Assembly (NCBI RefSeq): GCF_000955805.1
Contig: NZ_JYOA01000010.1
Location: 537,345 to 601,344 of the forward strand
DNA: 64,000 bases
DNA from: Pseudomonas sp. 21
GTDB taxonomy: Bacteria; Pseudomonadota; Gammaproteobacteria; Pseudomonadales; Pseudomonadaceae
Reading direction: 5' to 3'
Positions within the stretch are counted from its first letter, which is position 1, and each line of letters begins with the position of its first letter. The notes below the pieces were generated by a model. The model saw only the letters and a program-made list of their open reading frames with translations. It had not been told where the DNA came from and did no database searches. Below, piece by piece: positions 1 through 9,290 of this stretch. A program made the translations under genes and the position numbers.

Positions 1-17
1 CATGGCGCGCTCCTACA
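1..17. repeat. Half of a REP-like palindrome cut by the window edge
   Basis: The first 17 bases contain GGCGCGCTCCTACA, the right arm of the palindrome family seen complete at 2905-2952, 35618-35665 and 45352-45398. It overlaps the bphP stop codon; the partner arm would lie before the window. Confidence 0.5.
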
Positions 18-2184
18 AGGGCACGTTCGGCCTGAGCGGCACCAGCACGCTGAAGGTGATGATGCCGTCGGCCTGTTCCACTTCGATGCGGCCGCCGTGG
101 GCGCTGACGATGGCCTGGGAGATGTACAGGCCGATGCCCAGTCCGCTCTTGTTGCGGCCATGGCCGCCAGCGTCCTGCTTGAACGGCTCGAAGAGGTTGG
201 CCAGGCGCGCCTCGTCCAGCGCCTCGGCTTCGTTGAGAATGCTCAGCCGCGCCTGCTCGCCCTGGTGGCGCAGCTCCACCAGCACCGGGCGGCCGGGGCG
301 GCCGTGGTGGCGGGCATTGCTCAGCAGGTTGGCGACCACCTGCAGGTAGCGGTCCGGGTCGACCTGCGCCTGCACGCCCTCCTCGATGGCGGTCTCGATG
401 GACAAGCCCGGATAGGCCACGTCGGTTTCCTGGACGATATCGCGCACCAGCCGCGAAAGGTCGGCGGCCACCGGTTTCACGGTCATGCCCGCGCCGCTCT
501 GCAGGCGGCTCATTTCCAGGATCTGGCTGATCAGCCGCTCCATGCGGCTGCTGGAGTAGGTGATGTGCTGGCGCAGTTCGGCGTTGCGCACGTCGCTGGA
601 GGACAGCATCGCGGCAGCCATGGAGATCGACTGAAGCGGGTTGCGCAGGTCGTGGCCGAGTACGGCGATCAGGCGCTGGCGCATGCGGTCGATCTCGCCG
701 GCGCGGTTCAGGCACAGCTCCACCAGTTCGGTGCGCAGCTTCTCGGCGATGCTCAGGTCGATGCCGGTCCAGGGCATGGAGCGCCCGCGCACCACTTCCT
801 CCCAGGCTTCGAATGAGCCGCGCGGAGTCAGGCGCGCTCCGGAGGGGCCGGTCTTGACGATCTTCTCCGGCTTGCCGCCCCAGCGGATGCGGTGCACCTG
901 CTCCAGGCGCAGCCAGACGATCCAGCCCGACTCCTGGCGATGGAAACGGATCGCCATGACGCCGCAGTAGCGTGGGTCGTACGTGCCGTCGGGCAGTTCC
1001 AGGCGATGGTCGCTGTGGAACAGGTCCAGCTCGTCGTCCTGTTGCAACTGGGCGACCATGGCCACTGCCAGATCCTCGAAGTCGCCGCCGATGCTGCTGG
1101 CGCGCCCGCCAAGCATCACCACTGCGCCGTCGCACGGCAGCAGGTCGGCAATGCTGGCGCCGGGGCGCGACAGGGCGCTGAGCAGGTCATCGGAGTCGCG
1201 GGTGCGGCGCAGTAGCGCCTGCTGGCGCTCGGAGGCCTGGCGCAGCAGTTCGCTGACGCGGCTCTGTTCCAGGCGTTCGACCATGGCGCTGCACACCTGG
1301 GAGAACACCTGGAAGGACATGCGGATCGGGTAGGGCACCACCTTCGGGCTCATGTGGTGGCAGGAGAACAGTCCCCAGAGGCGCCCGCCGACCACGATGG
1401 AAATGCTCATCGAGGCGCGCACGCCCATGTTCGCGAGGTATTCGCAGTGGATCGGCGAGACGCTGCGCAGGGTGCTGAAACTCAGGTCGAACGGCTTGCC
1501 GCTGCGCGGGTTCAGCGTGGGTCGCACGGCCACCGGCTGGTAGGCCGCATCGCCGATCAGCCGCACCGGGTTCTGCAGGTACAGGCGCCGCGCCTGGGCA
1601 GGAATGTCCGAGGCCGGGTAGCGTTGGCCGAGGTAGCTTTCCAGGTCCTCGCGGCGGGATTCGGCGACCACCTCGCCGGAGTCGTCCTCGTTGAAGCGGT
1701 AGGCCATGACGCGGTCGTAGCCGGTCATCCGCCGCACTTCCTCGGTGACACTGACCAGCAGGCTCTCGACGTCGTTGCGCAACTGCAGCTGGCTGACCAG
1801 GCGCTGGGCGTTGAGGGCGAAGGTGGTGAAGGACGCGGTGCCGGCGGCGCGTCGCTCGAATTCCAGGTAGCGCACGCCGTCGTGGCTGTGGCCGATCACG
1901 TCGAAGAAGCGCCGGTTGATCCGCGCCTCCACGCTGTTGACCCAGGGGCCTTCCTCGCCCAGCCCTTCGGCGAGCATCGCCAGCACGCCCGGGCCGACGT
2001 CGGCTTCTGCCAGCGGTTCGCCCAGCGTCGGGGCGATGCCCAGCAGGGTGCCGAGGTTGTCGCTGAAGCCGAGCACGTTGCCCTGCCCGTCGAGGGCGAT
2101 CAGCGCGCCGTGGGGCTGGATCGCGCCCGGCACATGGATGGGTTCGTCCTCGCAGTTGGCGAGGGTGACGGCCTGCTCGCTCAT
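13..2184 (-). CDS. bphP: Bacteriophytochrome sensor histidine kinase BphP
   Basis: Red/far-red photoreceptor kinase of 723 residues. The N-terminal PAS domain has the biliverdin-attaching cysteine at residue 11 (ANCEDEPIHVPG). The GAF domain follows with PASDIP at 190-195 and chromophore-pocket histidines near 246 and 276. A PHY domain follows, with the tongue motif PRGSF near 454-458. The HisKA H-box is GHDLRNPLQ with His511, and a HATPase domain lies at about 610-720. The ATG at 2184 is chosen because it overlaps the bphO stop codon as ATGA and places Cys11 where the family expects it; an upstream in-frame extension would read through bphO. No response regulator is adjacent. The assignment is firm; the output partner is unknown. 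Confidence 0.96.
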   Translation of the reverse strand: MSEQAVTLANCEDEPIHVPGAIQPHGALIALDGQGNVLGFSDNLGTLLGIAPTLGEPLAEADVGPGVLAMLAEGLGEEGPWVNSVEARINRRFFDVIGHSHDGVRYLEFERRAAGTASFTTFALNAQRLVSQLQLRNDVESLLVSVTEEVRRMTGYDRVMAYRFNEDDSGEVVAESRREDLESYLGQRYPASDIPAQARRLYLQNPVRLIGDAAYQPVAVRPTLNPRSGKPFDLSFSTLRSVSPIHCEYLANMGVRASMSISIVVGGRLWGLFSCHHMSPKVVPYPIRMSFQVFSQVCSAMVERLEQSRVSELLRQASERQQALLRRTRDSDDLLSALSRPGASIADLLPCDGAVVMLGGRASSIGGDFEDLAVAMVAQLQQDDELDLFHSDHRLELPDGTYDPRYCGVMAIRFHRQESGWIVWLRLEQVHRIRWGGKPEKIVKTGPSGARLTPRGSFEAWEEVVRGRSMPWTGIDLSIAEKLRTELVELCLNRAGEIDRMRQRLIAVLGHDLRNPLQSISMAAAMLSSSDVRNAELRQHITYSSSRMERLISQILEMSRLQSGAGMTVKPVAADLSRLVRDIVQETDVAYPGLSIETAIEEGVQAQVDPDRYLQVVANLLSNARHHGRPGRPVLVELRHQGEQARLSILNEAEALDEARLANLFEPFKQDAGGHGRNKSGLGIGLYISQAIVSAHGGRIEVEQADGIITFSVLVPLRPNVPL

Positions 2185-2795
2185 GCCGGGACCGTCCGGG
2201 CGGGTGTGGCGTCGATCACCCAGTCGCGGAACGAGGTGAAGGCGCACACGGCGGCAGCCTGAGCGCGGGAGATATCTTCGGCAGTGGTGACGTGCTCGGC
2301 CAGCAGGCGCTGGAAGCTGCCCCAGCGCTCGCCCGTTTGCTCGCCGTAGCCATGCAGCCAGCGCAGTGGCAGGGGATCGAGGGAGGTCTTGAGGCGCTTG
2401 TAGAGCACACGTCCGCCGAGGGTCGCGCCTTCGGCGACGTAGGCGATGCCGAAGGCTTCGGCCAGGCAGACCGGCTTGGGTACGCAGGGGCAGTCGACCA
2501 CGGGGTCTTCGGCGTGGGCGCCGGCCAGCAGGTCGTCTTCCAGCCACTGGCTCTTGCCCTGGCGCAGGGCTGCATCTTCTGCGTCCGGCCAGAGCGGCCA
2601 GAGTGCCTGCTCCAGCGGGCGCATCCAGCCCAGCACGCGGGCAGCGTGGTCGAGGTAGTCGGCCTGGGTCAGTGCGGAAGTGAGCGGGGAGCGGCTGTCG
2701 AGGTCGGCATGCAGCTCTTGGGTAGCGGCGCGCAACGCAGCCAGCGCGGGCGAGATGCCCGGGCGTTCGTTCGGTCGCGAAGTCATCGCCGTCAT
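2181..2795 (-). CDS. bphO: Heme oxygenase BphO, biliverdin supply for BphP
   Basis: A biliverdin-producing heme oxygenase of 204 residues, the usual length for bacterial enzymes of this type. The proximal heme-ligand histidine is likely His29 in ATQELHADLD. Its stop codon overlaps the bphP start by four bases (ATGA), so the two are translationally coupled: the enzyme opens heme to biliverdin, the bphP chromophore. Met1 and Met4 (MTAMTSRP) are both possible starts; the longer form is given. PigA/HemO-type iron-acquisition oxygenases are alternative relatives, but the bphP linkage favours a phytochrome role. Confidence 0.93.
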   Translation of the reverse strand: MTAMTSRPNERPGISPALAALRAATQELHADLDSRSPLTSALTQADYLDHAARVLGWMRPLEQALWPLWPDAEDAALRQGKSQWLEDDLLAGAHAEDPVVDCPCVPKPVCLAEAFGIAYVAEGATLGGRVLYKRLKTSLDPLPLRWLHGYGEQTGERWGSFQRLLAEHVTTAEDISRAQAAAVCAFTSFRDWVIDATPARTVPA

Positions 2796-2904
2796 CGCGG
2801 GTCCACCTTTTTCATCGAGCTGAAGAGCATAGCAGTTCGAGCTTGGTGGTCGGGCAGATGAGAAGAAGTTGATCGAATTGCCAGGTTCAGCGCCGGGCCA
2901 GAAT

Positions 2905-2952
2905 TGTAGGAGCGCGCCGTGCGCGCGATCGCGGGCCTGGCCCGCTCCTGCA
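2905..2952. repeat. REP-like palindrome, GGAGCGCGCC family
   Basis: Imperfect palindrome beginning TGTAGGAGCGCGCC and ending CCCGCTCCTGCA, with the core GCGCGATCGCGGG. Further copies lie at 35618-35665 and 45352-45398, and a half copy at 1-17. It is intergenic between bphO and the autotransporter. Confidence 0.75.
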
Positions 2953-2966
2953 GGGGGATGCCGAAG

Positions 2967-2991
2967 GCCGCCGCACGTTGCGTGCGGCGGC
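2967..2991 (-). terminator. Hairpin after the autotransporter gene
   Basis: Perfect 11-bp arms GCCGCCGCACG/CGTGCGGCGGC around a 3-base loop, 18 bases beyond the autotransporter stop codon. No U tract follows on the minus strand, so intrinsic termination is plausible but not certain; it could instead protect the mRNA end. Confidence 0.5.
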
Positions 2992-3008
2992 CCGGGTTTA
3001 CGGCAGGA

Positions 3009-5735
3009 TCAGAAGTTGATCTTGAAGCCTACGGTCACCGCCTGGTCGCGGTAGCCGTTGTCGCCGAACTGGTGGCCTACCTCACCCCAGACATTGACCC
3101 GGCTGTTCACCTTGCTGGTGGCGCCGAGCTTCACTTCGAAGATGTCGCTGGCTCCGTCCATCTCGAACCTGGTGCTGCCCATCTTCGCGCCGAAGTCCTT
3201 GGAGTTGTGGATCCAGTTGGTCTCCACATAGGGCTCCACGCCGTAGGTGTTGGCGAAGCCGCCAGCCTCGTTGCTGCGCACGGCGGCGCGGGCACCCAGG
3301 CGGGTCATGATGTTGCCGTCACCCTTGCCGGTGACCTTGGTGCCATTGGCCTCGCGGTGGCTGTCGGCCTTCACGCCCATGTAGACGATCTGTGCCTGGG
3401 GCTGCACGTAGTAGGTGGCGCTGTCGGTCTTGGCGACTTCGAAGGTCTTGCCGGCCTCGATGGAGGCGGTGATGCCCTTGAGGTCGTAGCTCTCCTTGGC
3501 CAGTTGGTCGCCTTTCACGTCGGCGTCGAATTCGTTGTAGAGAATCCAGCTGTCGACGTAGGCGCCGTTCTCGTCTTCCTTGTTCTCGTACCAGGTGCCG
3601 TAGACGCCCAGGCTGTAGCCGTCGATCTCGCCGCGCGAGCGGTAGCCGGTGATGCGCGACTGGGTGGTGGAGTTGCCGTTGGCGTAGCCGGCCATCACGC
3701 CCAGTACCCAGTCACCGTTGTCGGTCTGCTTGCGGTACAGGTCGCTGCCCAGTTGCAGCACGTAGCGGTTGGACTCGGTCTTGAGCTGGCCGGTGCTGTC
3801 TTCCCAGCGGGTCGAGCCATCGACGTTGCGCATCCACAGCATGGAGGTGACTTGCTTGCCGGTATCCGGGTCGACGTAGGTCAGGTTGCCGGTCCGGTCA
3901 TGCAGGCGATGCAGGAACATCGTGTTGGCCGCTGCGATGTTGGCGGTGTAGCTGCCACCTTCGGGCTGGCGTACGCGGTCGCTGTCGCTTGGCTTCGGCG
4001 CTGGGTCCACGGGGCCTGGTTGTTCCGGTGCGGGATCGACCGGATCGGGGTCTTCCGGGGTCGGGTCGACCTGGCCCGGCGGATCGACTGGCGGCGGATC
4101 AACCGGTGGCGGGTCAACTGGCGGCGGATCGACTGGCGGTGGATCGACTGGCGGTGGATCAACCGGCGGCGGATCCTCCGGATCGGGATCAGTCGGTTTG
4201 TACGAGGTCAGGTACCAGTCGCTATCCAGGCCGGTGGAACCGACGAAGCTGCCGCCGCGACGCAGCACGTATTCGTAGCCGCCCTCGGTGACACGGTCTG
4301 ACTTGAATTCGCCGGCCGAGGTGCCGCCGACGGTGATCATCTGGATGCCTTCCAGGGTTTCGGCGCCGGGGCCGTCGGTGTTGTTGACGGTGACGCGGGT
4401 CTCGCCCGAGGTGCTGCCGGTGACGGCCAGCTTGTCGGTTTCCGAGGTGTCGCCGCCCAGGTAGGTGTTCATCACCAGGTGACCGCCGCCGCTGAAGTCG
4501 CCATCCACGGTCAGCGTCTTGTAGGTGTAGGCACCGTGCTCGTCGTGGCGATCGTAGATCAGTTGCGCGCCGTCGGTGAGCGAGAGGTTGGTGAGGTTGG
4601 AGTTGCCGGTCATGAACCACTGGCTGGCGGCTCCGTCCATGGCGAGGTCGATCACGCCATCGGTGACGGTGCTGGTGGTGCCGTTGAGGTAGGAGCCGGC
4701 AGCCATCTTCAGGTCGAGCTTGCCCTGGGTCTCCGCGAACAGGGCTACACCCTTGCGATTCACGGTGTTCGCATCGGCGTTGCTGTCGAGGACATAGACC
4801 CTGGCGCTGTCGGACACGACGCTGGAATCGGCGCCCTTGGCGTAGATCGCATAGTTGCCGTCCTTGACCGTGACCTGGGTGTCACCCTGCAGGTAGACCT
4901 GACTGCCCCGCGTCCCATCGCCATAGGCACCGGCCTCGGCATAGATGCCGTAGCCGTTGCCCTTGGTGGATTCGGTGGCGTTGATGGTGCTGATGGTGGT
5001 GCTGCCCAGGGTGATCACACCGCCCTTGTTGGCGAAGACCGCGTGAGCGTCCTTGCCGGTGGAGGTGATGACGCTGTTGTCGCCGATGGTCACCGACGCG
5101 CCGCCCAGGGCCTTGGTGTTGGTGTTGCCCGCATAGACGGCATAGCCGTCGCCGTATTCATAGACCGTCGAGCCCAGGGTGAACTCGGTGTTGGCGCCAT
5201 TCCCGGCGCTGGTAATGGTGGCCCCTTCACCGATGACGATGCTGTTGGTATAGCCCGCGCCGGGCGAGGAGTTCGCCCTCACGCCCATGCCCTGGGTGGT
5301 GATCACTGCATTGTCGCCCACGGTCACGCTCGAGCCGTTGGTGTTGCGCGTGACGTTGATACCTTCGGCGGAGGACCCGGTCGTAACGATGTTGAGCTGG
5401 CCGAAGGTCATGTGGTTGGTGCCGTTGTTCACCTGGATGGCGTCGGCCTTGCTGCCGCCGGTGGTGATGGACGTGGTCGCATCGATCAGGTTGAACCGGG
5501 TTCCGGAGTTGTTGCCGTAGATGCCGAAACCTTGCATGGGCGCCAGCTTGCCCTCCGTGGTCCCGGTGTTGATTACCAGGCTGGTGGTGCCGCTGGGAGG
5601 AGGGTCCCAGGTGGTGGAGTCGCAGGTCGTTTCCGTTCCTGTCGTCGTGCAGCCGGCCAGTGCGGCCTGGCTCTGTCCGAAAAGAGCGATGGCCAGGGCC
5701 ACATGCGTGGCCAGAAGGGTCTTGGTAAAGCGCAT
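3009..5735 (-). CDS. Classical (type Va) autotransporter with proline-rich hinge
   Basis: Protein of 908 residues. The N-terminus (MRFTKTLLATHVALAIALFG) is a signal peptide ending near AALA. The passenger, to about residue 520, is rich in Gly/Thr/Asn/Ser with recurring motifs such as GDNAVIT and GDNSVIT, typical of a beta-helix (pertactin-like). At about 520-555 there are six near-identical DPPPV repeats, then a PDP-rich linker. The last 300 residues form an autotransporter beta-barrel ending in Phe, as outer-membrane barrels do. The start is set by AGGAGG seven bases upstream of ATG 5735. It has two cysteines just after the signal peptide. The passenger function (adhesion is usual) cannot be read from sequence; no protease or esterase motif was recognised. 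Confidence 0.93.
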   Translation of the reverse strand: MRFTKTLLATHVALAIALFGQSQAALAGCTTTGTETTCDSTTWDPPPSGTTSLVINTGTTEGKLAPMQGFGIYGNNSGTRFNLIDATTSITTGGSKADAIQVNNGTNHMTFGQLNIVTTGSSAEGINVTRNTNGSSVTVGDNAVITTQGMGVRANSSPGAGYTNSIVIGEGATITSAGNGANTEFTLGSTVYEYGDGYAVYAGNTNTKALGGASVTIGDNSVITSTGKDAHAVFANKGGVITLGSTTISTINATESTKGNGYGIYAEAGAYGDGTRGSQVYLQGDTQVTVKDGNYAIYAKGADSSVVSDSARVYVLDSNADANTVNRKGVALFAETQGKLDLKMAAGSYLNGTTSTVTDGVIDLAMDGAASQWFMTGNSNLTNLSLTDGAQLIYDRHDEHGAYTYKTLTVDGDFSGGGHLVMNTYLGGDTSETDKLAVTGSTSGETRVTVNNTDGPGAETLEGIQMITVGGTSAGEFKSDRVTEGGYEYVLRRGGSFVGSTGLDSDWYLTSYKPTDPDPEDPPPVDPPPVDPPPVDPPPVDPPPVDPPPVDPPGQVDPTPEDPDPVDPAPEQPGPVDPAPKPSDSDRVRQPEGGSYTANIAAANTMFLHRLHDRTGNLTYVDPDTGKQVTSMLWMRNVDGSTRWEDSTGQLKTESNRYVLQLGSDLYRKQTDNGDWVLGVMAGYANGNSTTQSRITGYRSRGEIDGYSLGVYGTWYENKEDENGAYVDSWILYNEFDADVKGDQLAKESYDLKGITASIEAGKTFEVAKTDSATYYVQPQAQIVYMGVKADSHREANGTKVTGKGDGNIMTRLGARAAVRSNEAGGFANTYGVEPYVETNWIHNSKDFGAKMGSTRFEMDGASDIFEVKLGATSKVNSRVNVWGEVGHQFGDNGYRDQAVTVGFKINF
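4081..4173. repeat. 15-bp tandem repeat encoding DPPPV units
   Basis: About six copies of a 15-bp unit (plus-strand form GGCGGCGGATCGACT, with GGT/GGC and CGA/CAA variants) inside the autotransporter gene. They encode (DPPPV)6 in the hinge between passenger and barrel. In-frame unit gain or loss by slippage would change hinge length without breaking the frame. Confidence 0.85.
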
Positions 5736-6080
5736 TGCAAACCTCCTTGCGCCCGTCGCCATGTCGCGATGCGGGGCGGGTTTCCAGCGCCTGTGTAAGC
5801 CTGTCCTGGCGGGAGATCGGAGCGTTCCGGATCGGTATCCTGCTGTCACTGGAAGTTGCTTGGGGGCGGCATGGCCACGAGCTGTCGCGCCACGCCGGAT
5901 CCTCGGCCGGTGAGGGCTTTTCTGGATCAGTGGGCACATTGTTCAGCTGGCGTTCAGTCAGCCGAATAAGACGAATCTCAATCGGCACGCGGTGGGGAGG
6001 GGGACAGAGAAAAGTTTGATTTATGGCAAGGGCAGGAGCCGGACCGGGCATTGCACACCGGTCCGCAAGCAGGCAGAGCC
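5736..6080. other. Intergenic region upstream of the autotransporter
   Basis: 345 bases with no gene I can support. It should carry the autotransporter promoter (reading minus). A relatively AT-rich patch lies around 5935-6025. I could not identify a convincing -35/-10 pair or operator. Confidence 0.5.
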
Positions 6081-6407
6081 TTACTTGTTCAGCTTGATCA
6101 CGTCACCGGAAACGGTAGTGGTGTAGCCATTCAGGACCCAGGCCCAGAACCATTTTTCCTGCACCTGGGTGTTGATCAGCGCATCGCCACCCTTGGCCTG
6201 GATCGCGGCATTCTGCGCGCGGATGAAGCGGGTGTTCTGCTGGATCGGGATCACGTTGAACAGCATGATGCCGGTGGCCTTGCCTTCACTGTGGCCGATC
6301 ACGGTGTACTGATCGGGGGTGTAGCTCCGGGTTTTCATCGGGGTGCCGGTGCAGCCGGCGATGGCGACGGTGGCGAGCAGGGCGGCGGCAATACGGGTGA
6401 ACTTCAC
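6081..6407 (-). CDS. Small lipoprotein of unknown function
   Basis: 108 residues starting at GTG 6407, preceded by CAGGAGA. The N-terminus MKFTRIAAALLATVAIAGC is a lipoprotein signal with Cys19 as the lipidated residue. The mature part (STPDQYTVIGHSEG region, then NVIPIQQNTRF and IQAKGGDALINTQVQEKW) has the look of small YbjQ/TRL-like envelope proteins that place Gly-Asp-Ala-Leu-Ile in a beta-strand, but I cannot name a family with certainty. It is 113 bases from the end of ureC and on the same strand, and may be its own unit. Confidence 0.85.
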   Translation of the reverse strand: MKFTRIAAALLATVAIAGCTGTPMKTRSYTPDQYTVIGHSEGKATGIMLFNVIPIQQNTRFIRAQNAAIQAKGGDALINTQVQEKWFWAWVLNGYTTTVSGDVIKLNK

Positions 6408-6519
6408 GTGACTCTCCTGAGATATGCCCCGGACTTCTTTTCCGGGGGCACGCAGGGTAGCTATCACGAGGCCATCATGGAAGCCGCCAAGCTGACGCAG
6501 TTCTCGGAACAGCCGCTCT

Positions 6520-8220
6520 TCAGAAGAGAAAGTAGCGCTGCGCCATCGGCAGCACGTCGGCCGGTTCGCACCAGAGCAACTGACCGTCCGCACGCACCTG
6601 ATAGTTCTGCGCGTCCACCTCGATGTGCGGCAGGTAGGCGTTGTGGATCAGGTCGGTCTTCTGCACGCTGCGGCAACCCTGCACCACGCCGATGGCCTTG
6701 CGCAGGCCCAGTTCGTGGTGCACGCCGAGGTCGAACGCGGCCTGGCTGATGAAGGTCAGGCAGGTAGCGTGGCGGCTGCCGGCGTAGCTGGCGAACATCG
6801 GTCGGTAGTGCACCGGCTGCGGCGTCGGGATCGAGGCGTTGGCGTCGCCCATCAGGCTCGCGGCGATGGCGCCGCCCTTGAGGATCAGGCTCGGCTTCAC
6901 CCCGAAGAAGGCCGGGCGCCAGAGCACCAGGTCGGCCAGCTTGCCCACTTCGATGCTGCCCACTTCATGGGCCACGCCATGGGTGATCGCCGGGTTGATG
7001 GTGTACTTGGCGATGTAGCGCCTGGCGCGGAAGTTGTCGTTGCGTGCGCCATCGCCGTCCAGCGCGCCGCGCTGCTTCTTCATCTTGTCGGCGGTCTGCC
7101 AGGTGCGCGTGATCACTTCGCCGACGCGGCCCATGGCCTGGCTGTCGGAGCTGATCATGCTGAAGGCGCCGAGGTCATGGAGGATGTCCTCGGCGGCAAT
7201 GGTCTCGCGGCGAATGCGCGACTCGGCGAAGGCCACGTCCTCGGCGATGCTCGGATCCAGGTGGTGGCAGACCATGAGCATGTCCAGGTGTTCGTCGATG
7301 GTGTTGCGGGTGAAGGGCCGGGTCGGGTTGGTCGAGCTGGGCAGCACGTTGGCGAAGCCGCAGGCCTTGATGATGTCCGGCGCGTGGCCGCCTCCGGCGC
7401 CTTCGGTGTGGTAGGTGTGGATGGTGCGGCCCTTGAACGCGGCGAGGGTGGTTTCGACGAAGCCGGATTCGTTGAGGGTGTCGGTGTGGATCGCCACCTG
7501 CACGTCGAGGCGGTCGGCCACGGACAGGCAGTTGTCGATCGCCGCCGGGGTGGTGCCCCAGTCCTCGTGCAGCTTCAGGCCGATGGCGCCGGCGCGCACC
7601 TGTTCTTCCAGCGGCAGCGGCAGGCTGGCGTTGCCCTTGCCGGTGAAGCCGATGTTCATCGGGAAGGCGTCGGCGGCCTGGAGCATGCGCGCCATGTGCC
7701 ACGGGCCGGAGGTGCAGGTGGTGGCATTGGTGCCGGTGGCCGGCCCGGTGCCGCCACCGATCATGGTGGTCACTCCGCTCATCAGCGCCTCTTCGATCTG
7801 CTGCGGGCAGATGAAGTGGATGTGCGTGTCGATGCCGCCGGCGGTGAGGATCATGCCCTCGCCGGCGATCACTTCGGTGCTGGCGCCCAGGGCGATGGTG
7901 ACGCCGGGCTGGATGTCCGGGTTGCCGGCCTTGCCGATGGCGGCGATGCGCCCGTGCTTGAGCCCCACGTCGGCCTTGACGATGCCCCAGTGGTCGAGGA
8001 TCAGCGCGTTGGTGATTACCGTGTCGACGACCTGCGCGGCGCACAGCTGGCTCTGGCCCATGCCATCGCGGATGACCTTGCCGCCGCCGAACTTCACTTC
8101 CTCGCCGTAGACGGTGAAGTCCTTTTCCACCTCGACCCACAGGTCGGTATCGGCCAGGCGCACGCGGTCGCCGACGGTGGGGCCGAACATGTCGGCGTAG
8201 GCTTGTCTGCTGATCTTCAT
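6520..8220 (-). CDS. ureC: Urease alpha subunit UreC
   Basis: Catalytic subunit of urease, 566 residues, the normal length. The nickel-site HIH motif lies in THIHFICP, the carbamylated lysine in GLKLHEDWG, further ligands in VAIHTDT and [11 protein letters not shown], the flap histidine in MVCHHLDPS, and the last ligand Asp in SSDSQAMGR. The ATG at 8220 has AAGGAGC upstream. It is the last gene of ureD-ureA-acetyltransferase-ureB-ureC; 177 bases with a palindromic repeat separate it from ureB. Accessory genes ureE/F/G are not in the window, so nickel insertion must be encoded elsewhere. Confidence 0.99.
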   Translation of the reverse strand: MKISRQAYADMFGPTVGDRVRLADTDLWVEVEKDFTVYGEEVKFGGGKVIRDGMGQSQLCAAQVVDTVITNALILDHWGIVKADVGLKHGRIAAIGKAGNPDIQPGVTIALGASTEVIAGEGMILTAGGIDTHIHFICPQQIEEALMSGVTTMIGGGTGPATGTNATTCTSGPWHMARMLQAADAFPMNIGFTGKGNASLPLPLEEQVRAGAIGLKLHEDWGTTPAAIDNCLSVADRLDVQVAIHTDTLNESGFVETTLAAFKGRTIHTYHTEGAGGGHAPDIIKACGFANVLPSSTNPTRPFTRNTIDEHLDMLMVCHHLDPSIAEDVAFAESRIRRETIAAEDILHDLGAFSMISSDSQAMGRVGEVITRTWQTADKMKKQRGALDGDGARNDNFRARRYIAKYTINPAITHGVAHEVGSIEVGKLADLVLWRPAFFGVKPSLILKGGAIAASLMGDANASIPTPQPVHYRPMFASYAGSRHATCLTFISQAAFDLGVHHELGLRKAIGVVQGCRSVQKTDLIHNAYLPHIEVDAQNYQVRADGQLLWCEPADVLPMAQRYFLF

Positions 8221-8253
8221 CGGGGCTCCTTGGTCGGTCCTTGCGCTGGTTTG

Positions 8254-8379
8254 CCCTCTCCCCAACCCTCTCCCTGAAGGGAGAGGGGGCTGATCGGTGC
8301 ACTGTGCTGACTCATTGCTGGGGCTGCTTTCTCCCTCTCCCTTCAGAGCGGGGCGCGCAGCCAGGGCGGGGGAGAGGGG
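8254..8379. repeat. Paired palindromes, CCCTCTCCC family (BIME-like)
   Basis: The first unit holds CCCTCTCCCTGAAGGGAGAG with an adjoining CCCTCTCCCCAA; a second inverted unit, CTCCCTCTCCCTTCAGAG, lies near 8328 and ends GGGGGAGAGGGG. The same pair arrangement recurs at 15928-16061 between urtB and urtA. It occupies the ureB-ureC gap. Confidence 0.75.
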
Positions 8380-8397
8380 CTCTATGTGGCACTCAGC

Positions 8398-8703
8398 TCA
8401 GAGCGCCCCCATCACCCGCCCGGCAAATCCGTAAACCTTCCGCTCGCCCGCCAGCTCCACCAACTCCACCTCGCGGCTCTGCCCCGGCTCGAAGCGCACC
8501 GCGGTGCCGGCCGGGATATTCAGGCGCATGCCGCGAGCCGCGTCGCGGTCGAACAGTAGCGCGTCGTTGGTCTCGAAGAAGTGGTAGTGCGAGCCGACCT
8601 GGATCGGCCGGTCGCCGCTGTTGGCCACCGTCAGGCCCAGCGTGCGGCGGCCGGCGTTGAGTTCGATCTCGCCGGGCTGGATGTCGTATTCGCCAGGGAT
8701 CAT
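8398..8703 (-). CDS. ureB: Urease beta subunit UreB
   Basis: Non-catalytic urease subunit of 101 residues, starting [19 protein letters not shown], with the family motif [11 protein letters not shown] and the [13 protein letters not shown] stretch near the C-terminus. The ATG overlaps the stop of the upstream acetyltransferase gene (ATGA at 8700-8703), indicating translational coupling. It assembles with UreA and UreC in the cytoplasm. Confidence 0.98.
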   Translation of the reverse strand: MIPGEYDIQPGEIELNAGRRTLGLTVANSGDRPIQVGSHYHFFETNDALLFDRDAARGMRLNIPAGTAVRFEPGQSREVELVELAGERKVYGFAGRVMGAL

Positions 8704-9206
8704 GGGGAGCTCCGTGGGTCGAGGATCAGTTGCATGAAGGTCAGGTCCAGCCAGCGGCCGAACTTCTGGCCCACCTGTGGCATCTGCCCGCTGGTGACGA
8801 AGCCCAGGCGTTCGTGCAGGCGGATCGACGCTGTGTTGCCGCTTTCGATGGCCGCGACCATCACGTGCAGGCCCTGGGCGCGGGCACGCTCGATCAGCGC
8901 CTGCATCAGGATCGGACCGAGGCCCTTGCCGCGCTGGTCGGCGCGCACGTAGACCGAATGCTCGACCGTCTCGCGGAAGCCGTCGAAGGCGCGCCACGGG
9001 CCGTAGCTGGCGTAGCCCACCACTTCGCCGCCGTCCTCGGCCACCAGCACCGGGAAGCCTTGCTGCGCACGTAGCGCAAGCCACTCGCGGCGGTTCTCCA
9101 GGTCGATGGCGATCTCGTTCCAGATCGCGGTGGTGTTGAGCACGGCGTCGTTGTAGATGTCGCGCAGACTGCCGAGGTCGGCTTGGCTGGCGTCGCGGAT
9201 GAGCAT
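8700..9206 (-). CDS. GNAT acetyltransferase of the phosphinothricin/methionine sulfoximine type
   Basis: 168 residues beginning [19 protein letters not shown]. The acetyl-CoA site is [10 protein letters not shown] (Q/RxxGxG/A), and the C-terminal [11 protein letters not shown] motif is typical of the Pat family. Equivalent genes sit in the urease operon of other pseudomonads (PA4866 in PAO1, from memory, reported to acetylate methionine sulfoximine/sulfone). It lies between ureA and ureB and overlaps ureB by four bases, so it is expressed with urease. A role in detoxifying glutamine-synthetase inhibitors fits co-expression with nitrogen-acquisition genes; this is inference. Confidence 0.92.
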   Translation of the reverse strand: MLIRDASQADLGSLRDIYNDAVLNTTAIWNEIAIDLENRREWLALRAQQGFPVLVAEDGGEVVGYASYGPWRAFDGFRETVEHSVYVRADQRGKGLGPILMQALIERARAQGLHVMVAAIESGNTASIRLHERLGFVTSGQMPQVGQKFGRWLDLTFMQLILDPRSSP

Positions 9207-9227
9207 GTTGGTTCCTCAGGTTCGTGG

Positions 9228-9256
9228 GGCGAATGAAGCGCAACGCTTCCTCCGCC
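9228..9256. repeat. Palindrome, GAATGAAGCG family
   Basis: Near-perfect hairpin GGCGAATGAAGCG / CGCTTCCTCCGCC around CAA, between ureA and the acetyltransferase gene. It is the same family as the perfect copy at 12193-12221. Confidence 0.6.
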
Positions 9257-9290
9257 ATTGTCGCCGCCCCCTGGGTCACGGGGCGGGCGA

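Noticed and set aside
4081-4173. Possible CRISPR-like short repeats
   Set aside because: The 15-bp units are contiguous without spacers and encode in-frame DPPPV repeats in the autotransporter.
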